Below, piece by piece: positions 60,210 to 64,000 of a stretch of 64,000 nt of DNA. The stretch is from NCBI RefSeq assembly GCF_036327415.1, contig NZ_CP123961.1, positions 1,736,001-1,800,000 of the forward strand, given 5' to 3'. A model generated the notes under the pieces. That model was not told the DNA's origin, did no database searches, and was given only the letters and a program-made list of their open reading frames with translations. Numbering within the stretch: position 1 is the stretch's first letter; every line of letters begins with the position of its first letter. Source of the stretch: Bartonella grahamii subsp. shimonis (GTDB lineage: Bacteria; Pseudomonadota; Alphaproteobacteria; Rhizobiales; Rhizobiaceae). A program made the position numbers and the translations under genes.

Positions 60210-61871
60210 TTATGCTAAAAGCTTTTGAGCCGCTGCACGCGCTTCTTCAGTAATCTGTTCTCCTGCCAACATACGAGCAATTTCTTCTGCACGCTCATGC
60301 TCTTCCATTTTATGAATCGCAGTAACAAAGCACCCTTTATCATGACTCTCAATTTTTGAAATAAGAAAATGACCATGCGCTTTCGATGCAACCTGTGGAG
60401 CATGCGTAATAGCGAAAACCTGGACATGTTCTGATAAACGTTGCAACCGTTGCCCAATAGCAGCTGCAACAGCACCCCCAACGCCTGTATCAATTTCATC
60501 AAAGATCAGCGTCGGTGCTGATCCTCGATCAGACAAAACAACTTTTAATGCCAACAAAAAACGAGACAATTCACCGCCAGAAGCCACACTAAGCATCGGT
60601 CCAGCACGTGTTCCAGGATTTGTTCGCACCCAATATTCAATACGATCACATCCCTCTGCACTCCGCTTTTCCATATCACTTTGCATTTCAACAATAAACT
60701 CAGCCCTCTCTAATTTCAATGCCGGTAACTCAGTCATCACGCTTTCAGACAAGTGCTTTGCAACCTCTTGACGTTTTATTGACAACGCTTGTGCTAACAT
60801 ATCATAATTTTTTTGTGCTTGTCTTGCCTCATCTTCAAAACCTGTCAATATAGTCTGAGCCTCTTCAAAGTCAGCTAGTTCAGCATCCATTTTATCGCGT
60901 AACTGAACCAATTCATCCGCAGAAACTTGATATTTACGAGCAAAACCCCGAAGAGAAAAAAGACGCTCTTCTATCCGTTCCAATTCATCAGGTTCAAAAT
61001 CTAATGCTCGTATTGCCGTCTCAATACCTTCTTGTGCTGTTGCAAGTGCATGCAATGCCTCATCAATAGATTTAACCACTGGTGCAATAAGCTCTTGTGC
61101 CTCAGGAATTTTTCGCTCCAAACGCCTCACCAAATTAGAAAGCACTGGGATTGGTGATTTTTGCCCCGTTAAAAGATCATCCGCTTCTTTAATATCCGTC
61201 GCTATTTTTTCTAATTTAAGCATATCGGCACGACGAAGAGAAAGAGCATCCTCTTCACCAACTTTAAAATCAAGCTTTTCAAGCTCTTCTACACACGCAC
61301 GAAGATAATCAACCTCACGTACAGCGTTCTCTACTTTAAGACGCTGCCGTTGCAAACGCTCCTCAAATTCACGCCATGTGTGATAACACTGACGCAAATT
61401 TTCCACTTCATCCTCAAGCCCACCAAAGGCATCTAATAATTGGCGATGTGTAGCAACATCAACAAGCGCACGATCATCATGTTGTCCATGGATTTCAACC
61501 AGCAAACGGCCAACACTCCGCATTAATGCAACACTAGATACTTGATCATTGATAAAAACACGGCTACGTCCATCACTTGATTGTACACGTCGTAAAATAA
61601 TATCACCCTCATCATCAAGACCATTCTCACGAATAAGTTGACGTGCAGGATGTGAAACAGACACATCAAAAACAGCTGTGACCTGCCCGCGGTCAGCACC
61701 ATGACGCACAAGCGAAGCATCACCCCGCCCCCCTAGAGCAAGTGATAAAGCATCAAGGAGAATAGACTTCCCCGCACCTGTTTCTCCAGTTAAAACCGTC
61801 AACCCCGCCGTAAAATGAATATCGAGCGTTTCGATCAAAACAATATTATGAATCGAAAGCTGTACTAGCAT
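60210..61871 (-). CDS. recN: DNA repair protein RecN
   Basis: RecN is an SMC-like ATPase acting in double-strand break repair. The 553-residue protein starts with MLVQLSIHNIVLIETLDIHF and Walker A GETGAGKS at about 32-39. Two long coiled-coil arms follow, then a second head segment with the ABC signature LSVASGGELSRFLLALK and Walker B TLIFDEIDTGVGG. The tail ends in the usual EEARAAAQKLLA-like sequence. It begins six bases after the bamD stop, so the two are cotranscribed. Confidence 0.95.
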   Translation of the reverse strand: MLVQLSIHNIVLIETLDIHFTAGLTVLTGETGAGKSILLDALSLALGGRGDASLVRHGADRGQVTAVFDVSVSHPARQLIRENGLDDEGDIILRRVQSSDGRSRVFINDQVSSVALMRSVGRLLVEIHGQHDDRALVDVATHRQLLDAFGGLEDEVENLRQCYHTWREFEERLQRQRLKVENAVREVDYLRACVEELEKLDFKVGEEDALSLRRADMLKLEKIATDIKEADDLLTGQKSPIPVLSNLVRRLERKIPEAQELIAPVVKSIDEALHALATAQEGIETAIRALDFEPDELERIEERLFSLRGFARKYQVSADELVQLRDKMDAELADFEEAQTILTGFEDEARQAQKNYDMLAQALSIKRQEVAKHLSESVMTELPALKLERAEFIVEMQSDMEKRSAEGCDRIEYWVRTNPGTRAGPMLSVASGGELSRFLLALKVVLSDRGSAPTLIFDEIDTGVGGAVAAAIGQRLQRLSEHVQVFAITHAPQVASKAHGHFLISKIESHDKGCFVTAIHKMEEHERAEEIARMLAGEQITEEARAAAQKLLA

Positions 61872-61877
61872 AGAGAA

Positions 61878-62771
61878 TCAACGTACCCTCTTCTTATCAC
61901 CACCTAAAGCATTTGAGATCCAAGAAGATTTATGCTCGCGTGGCGATATTTTATTCTTCTGCAAGAGATTATAAGAAAATTTATACCACTCACTTTTGGG
62001 ATAATTACGTCCTAAAATAGCTGCCGCCGTCTGTGCTTCCGACATTAATCCGAGAGCAAGATTAACCTCAGTCAAGCGAAAAAGTGCTTCTTCAATTTGA
62101 TTTGTATCGGAATACTCTTCAACCACGGTACGAAACCGTCTACTTGCCGCAAGGTAGCGCCGCCCCTCTTCATAATAACGGCCAATCTGCATTTCTTTAC
62201 CAGCCAGCTGTTCGCGCCCAAAACGTATTTTATCCTTAGCATCCTTGACATATTCAGAATTAGGATAACGCTCTATAAGGAGCTGCATAGCAGCAATAGC
62301 ACGTTTCGTATCACGTTGATCACGCGTAACATCAGGAATCCGACGGAAAGAAGAAAGACCAATAATATAGTACGCATAAGCTGAGTCAGTCGCCCCTGGA
62401 TAAAGAGTAATATAGCGTTGAGCCATACTAATTGAATCATCATACTTTCCGAGTCGATAATTAGTAAAAGCACCCATGACTAAAGATTTACGCCCCCAGT
62501 CTGTATAAGCATACTGTTTTTCAATCTTCAAAAACTTCTTCGCTGCATCCCCAAGCTTCCCACTCTCAAGGCTAGCAAGCGCCTGATTATATAAAACATC
62601 TGGTGGCTCTATTTTCAAAACATAAGCAGATGGATCAAGGGTATTTTTCTCTTTAAAGAAGCATCCCGCCAACATACAGGTGCTTCCCAAAAGCACCCCC
62701 CCCAATATCTTGCGTACAATGTTAAATTTTCTATACGTCATATTTCCAACGCACACATGGGATTCTTTCAT
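61878..62771 (-). CDS. bamD: outer-membrane assembly lipoprotein BamD
   Basis: BamD is the essential lipoprotein partner of BamA in the beta-barrel assembly machine. From the ATG at 62771 it is 297 residues, with lipobox MLAGC (Cys 37) and TPR repeats (LYNQALASLESGKLGDAAKKF, KSLVMGAFTNYRLGKYDD, AYYIIGLSSFRRIP). The start is chosen because the candidate GTG at 62789 belongs to the GTGGAGGACGG ribosome site. A BamD here would also support assembly of the FhaC barrel. Confidence 0.92.
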   Translation of the reverse strand: MKESHVCVGNMTYRKFNIVRKILGGVLLGSTCMLAGCFFKEKNTLDPSAYVLKIEPPDVLYNQALASLESGKLGDAAKKFLKIEKQYAYTDWGRKSLVMGAFTNYRLGKYDDSISMAQRYITLYPGATDSAYAYYIIGLSSFRRIPDVTRDQRDTKRAIAAMQLLIERYPNSEYVKDAKDKIRFGREQLAGKEMQIGRYYEEGRRYLAASRRFRTVVEEYSDTNQIEEALFRLTEVNLALGLMSEAQTAAAILGRNYPKSEWYKFSYNLLQKNKISPREHKSSWISNALGGDKKRVR

Positions 62772-62928
62772 AGTTTTTCCGTCCTCCACAGAATATCACC
62801 TTGTAGCAAAAACAATTTATCAAAGGTTTTATACCATATCACTTTAAAATCCACATAACCAATTTAGCAGTTTAGGTCAATCATCCCCTTAAAAATCAAA
62901 TAAACAATAAAAAATCTTGTCAATTTTT

Positions 62929-63813
62929 TTACTTTTTCTCTAAAAAGCTTTTTTCGTAATATGATTCGTTTGCCAAAACAGCCTTCACCAATTGCGCATT
63001 AATTCTATGTCCACTACAATAAGAACGAAATAATCCAATAAAAGGCGCCCCAAGCAAAGCAGTATCACCAATCGCATCAAGCATCTTGTGCCGAACACAT
63101 TCATTCTCCCAATAAGGACCATCGGGATTTAAAATTTTATCATTAAGGCCGATAACAAGAGAATTTTCCAAAGAAGCGCCTCTCGCTTTTTTAGAAAGCC
63201 TTAATTTTTCCACGTCTTTGATAAAACCAAAAGTGCGTGCACGTGACAAATCATCTCTAAACCCTCGTGTGGTAAGATCAAAACTGAAATGTTGCTTACC
63301 AATAGCAGAAGAAGGAAAAGAGATCGTTATATCAAAACGACGTCCATCGAATGGCAAAAACTCTGCAACACCATGAGCTCCTTCAACCCGCAACGGCCTT
63401 TTTATAATGAAATAGGGACGGTATGCATCCTGCTGTACAATGCCAACATCTTCAAAAGCTTGGCAATATAGCCACGCTGAACCATCCAAAATAGGAATTT
63501 CATTATGTGACACTTCAATAACAAGATTGTCCAAATTATAAGCAGCAATTGCTGCCATCAAATGTTCAATTGTTTCAACCCTTACATCTCCATCTCCAAG
63601 CACAGTTGATAATTCAGTTTCTCCTGTTTGCGATGCATGGGCTTGAAATATTTTCTCTGTTCCATCTAATCCACAACGCTTAAAAATAATACCACATCCA
63701 ACATCTGCTGGGCAAACCTTTACCACTGATAAACAGCCACTGTGAACGCCAATCCCCTTAAATGTCACTGCTTTTTTAAGAGTAGACTGATATTTGGGTA
63801 CTAAATTCATCAT
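62929..63813 (-). CDS. lpxC: UDP-3-O-acyl-N-acetylglucosamine deacetylase
   Basis: LpxC is the zinc enzyme of the committed step of lipid A synthesis. The 294-residue protein has the Zn ligands His 84 (TIEHLMAA), His 242 and Asp 246 (RHKMLDAIGD), and the general acid His 269 (SGHRINAQLV). The start TLKKAVTFKGIGVHSG is the family N-terminus. It lies between a terminator at the right edge and bamD, in the order common downstream of ftsZ in this group. Confidence 0.96.
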   Translation of the reverse strand: MMNLVPKYQSTLKKAVTFKGIGVHSGCLSVVKVCPADVGCGIIFKRCGLDGTEKIFQAHASQTGETELSTVLGDGDVRVETIEHLMAAIAAYNLDNLVIEVSHNEIPILDGSAWLYCQAFEDVGIVQQDAYRPYFIIKRPLRVEGAHGVAEFLPFDGRRFDITISFPSSAIGKQHFSFDLTTRGFRDDLSRARTFGFIKDVEKLRLSKKARGASLENSLVIGLNDKILNPDGPYWENECVRHKMLDAIGDTALLGAPFIGLFRSYCSGHRINAQLVKAVLANESYYEKSFLEKK

Positions 63814-63896
63814 ATTATTTTATTGAATTACTTTTACATCTTTTAACAAAATTTATAAAACCATAAAAACAATATTCATAGTAAATAATAAAAAAA

Positions 63897-63916
63897 CCCG
63901 CTTAATTATAAGCGGG
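63897..63916 (-). terminator. intrinsic terminator, probably of the gene beyond the right edge (ftsZ expected)
   Basis: The stem CCCGCTTA / TAAGCGGG closes an ATTA loop and, read on the minus strand, is followed by a run of T. It lies upstream of lpxC, so it should end the preceding minus-strand gene. Confidence 0.88.
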
Positions 63917-64000
63917 CTTAAGAAATAAAGTATTTTATCCAAAAAACAGCAATATATTTTACTGTATAATTTTTGACCGATCATCAAAAAGGTAATAAAA

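Overview
This is an AT-rich, low-coding-density alphaproteobacterial chromosome segment, most likely Bartonella. The evidence is the permuted two-piece tmRNA next to an alpha-type SspB, the lpxC-bamD-recN-ligA block (a terminator at the right edge probably closes ftsZ), the thyA-folA-hflK-hflC-degP run, long non-coding gaps, and a large filamentous-haemagglutinin locus with repeated modules. The species is not determined.

Positions 1-16125 hold a two-partner-secretion / contact-dependent-inhibition-like locus on the minus strand, in the order transporter (fhaC), 2716-residue exoprotein (fhaB), small lipoprotein. Downstream lies an array of orphan units: two further toxin-like C-terminal modules each followed by a lipoprotein gene with a 4-nt ATGA overlap, two nearly identical orphan lipoproteins, and a lipoprotein fused to a piece of a third toxin variant. 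The toxin-like C-termini carry a serine-hydrolase elbow (GHSRG or AHSRG) plus conserved Asp, His and Cys candidates. I infer a lipase/esterase-type toxin family neutralised by Cys-rich lipoproteins in the periplasm. Repeated intergenic stem-loops and mosaic joins indicate module shuffling.

Positions 16126-33864 alternate core metabolism (two cycA-type amino-acid permeases, ilvC, pdxJ, a RecD-like helicase) with decaying accessory DNA: a broken type ISP-like restriction helicase, a type III restriction relic, and a small cluster encoding a 2-hydroxyacid dehydrogenase, an MFS transporter and a clavaminate-synthase-like Fe(II)/2-oxoglutarate oxygenase. The last two of these are broken by single-base changes in poly-A runs.

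Positions 33865-43000 are core: acetolactate synthase large subunit behind a Val-codon leader and tandem hairpins, miaA, degP, hflC, hflK, folA, and a thyA with a 1-nt frameshift. Positions 43182-48767 hold three tandem KgtP-type transporters, each with its own terminator.

Positions 48797-64000 are housekeeping: a DUF2853 protein, ssrA, sspB, two small proteins (DUF4169 and ribbon-helix-helix), a UvrD helicase, a hexapeptide acetyltransferase, a SCO1/SenC copper protein, prmA, aminopeptidase P, ligA, recN, bamD and lpxC. No tRNA, rRNA, intact transposase or CRISPR array was seen.
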